Notes under the pieces: model-generated
The model's database searches: none
Told to the model about the DNA's origin: nothing
Seen by the model: only the letters and a program-made list of their open reading frames with translations
DNA from: Bactericera cockerelli
Taxonomy: Eukaryota; Arthropoda; Insecta; Hemiptera; Triozidae
NCBI GenBank assembly: GCA_024516035.1
Contig: CM044964.1
Coordinates: 1,122,410-1,186,409 of the forward strand
Length of the DNA stretch: 64,000 nt
Direction: 5' to 3'
Program-made: the position numbers and the translations under genes
In this document: piece by piece, positions 63,633 to 64,000 of the stretch
How the letters are laid out: the number at the start of each line of letters is the position of its first letter
Numbering within the stretch: the first letter of the stretch is position 1

Positions 63633-64000
63633 TTAAATGAGCTTGGTTGAAGATTGAAATTGTTTGGTAGCTTAGTCATCAAAAAAGGAACCCCAAAAAT
63701 TAACAAGCTACATTTTTTGTTTAGTAGATAGAAAGAATCAGCACTAAGGGCCAATAATTATAAAATTACCACAAAGATAATCCAGAATATCCCTCAAATT
63801 GCACTACTTGTTCTAACTCTGACTTTTTTTTTTTTTTTTTTTTTTTTTTTATTATACTGCGTTTACACCTGATTCAATCATGTGACTGATTGAATAAGGC
63901 AATTACTAACGCAGTGTGGTAACTTTGTATATTATAAAAATAAATCTGGTTTTTCGTTTAAATCATTGTAGGTTCTCATAGCAGTGATTATTGGTGATTT
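63633..64000. other. Non-coding, nothing recognised
   Basis: A T-run of about 30 at 63820-63850 and AT-rich DNA to the window end. Confidence 0.35.

Overview
This is an AT-rich, intron-bearing, transposon-laden animal nuclear window, most likely from an insect; a hemipteran is my guess, not a proof. The support is three spliced genes with animal orthologues (one, a repeated Cu/Zn-SOD-like protein, resembling Drosophila Rsod), non-LTR retrotransposons, many tRNA-derived and 5S-rRNA-derived SINEs, MITEs, and many minisatellites. No bacterial gene, CRISPR array or defence island is visible.

Layout. 1-3.4 kb: SINEs and a 37-bp minisatellite. 3.4-10.0 kb (minus): six internal exons of a degenerate SOD-domain protein; first and last exons not found. 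10.1-13.1 kb (minus): CR1/L2-like LINE copy with a frameshift. 13.1-22.6 kb: SINEs, MITEs and degenerate repeats. 22.67-28.58 kb (plus): essentially full-length I-group LINE (ORF1 with zinc knuckle; ORF2 with endonuclease, reverse transcriptase and RNase H) flanked by a 12-13 bp target-site duplication, with one in-frame stop in ORF2. 30.8-36.5 kb (plus): NACA, the alpha subunit of the nascent polypeptide-associated complex, complete at 211 aa. 36.8-42.3 kb: dispersed repeats and two minisatellites. 42.3-57.7 kb (minus): ari-2 (ARIH2), an RBR E3 ubiquitin ligase, complete in seven coding exons and 616 aa, all introns phase 1. 57.7-64 kb: SINEs, a mariner-like MITE and low-complexity DNA.

The most distinctive signal is that several tandem arrays are built from pieces of real exons plus adjoining intron, so that splice sites are multiplied: the acceptor side of ari-2 exon 2 (six acceptors), its donor side (about eleven donors), the acceptor side of ari-2 exon 4 (six acceptors) and the donor side of one SOD-like exon (five). 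A 30-bp array also abuts a stray exon-2 fragment, and a 20-bp array of about 64 copies starts some 26 bp after the ari-2 stop codon. In each splice-site case the copy nearest the intact exon restores reading frame; the others are decoys or potential alternative sites. Other items worth a second look are a 5S-rRNA-derived SINE family, a U2 snRNA 5'-end fragment, two repeat families with a shared hairpin-led architecture, and several well-bounded palindromic MITEs.

The genes are functionally unrelated: NACA acts in co-translational protein handling, ARI-2 in ubiquitination, and the SOD-like protein is probably non-enzymatic. There is no operon-like organisation. Exon coordinates were derived by hand from splice motifs and phase agreement.
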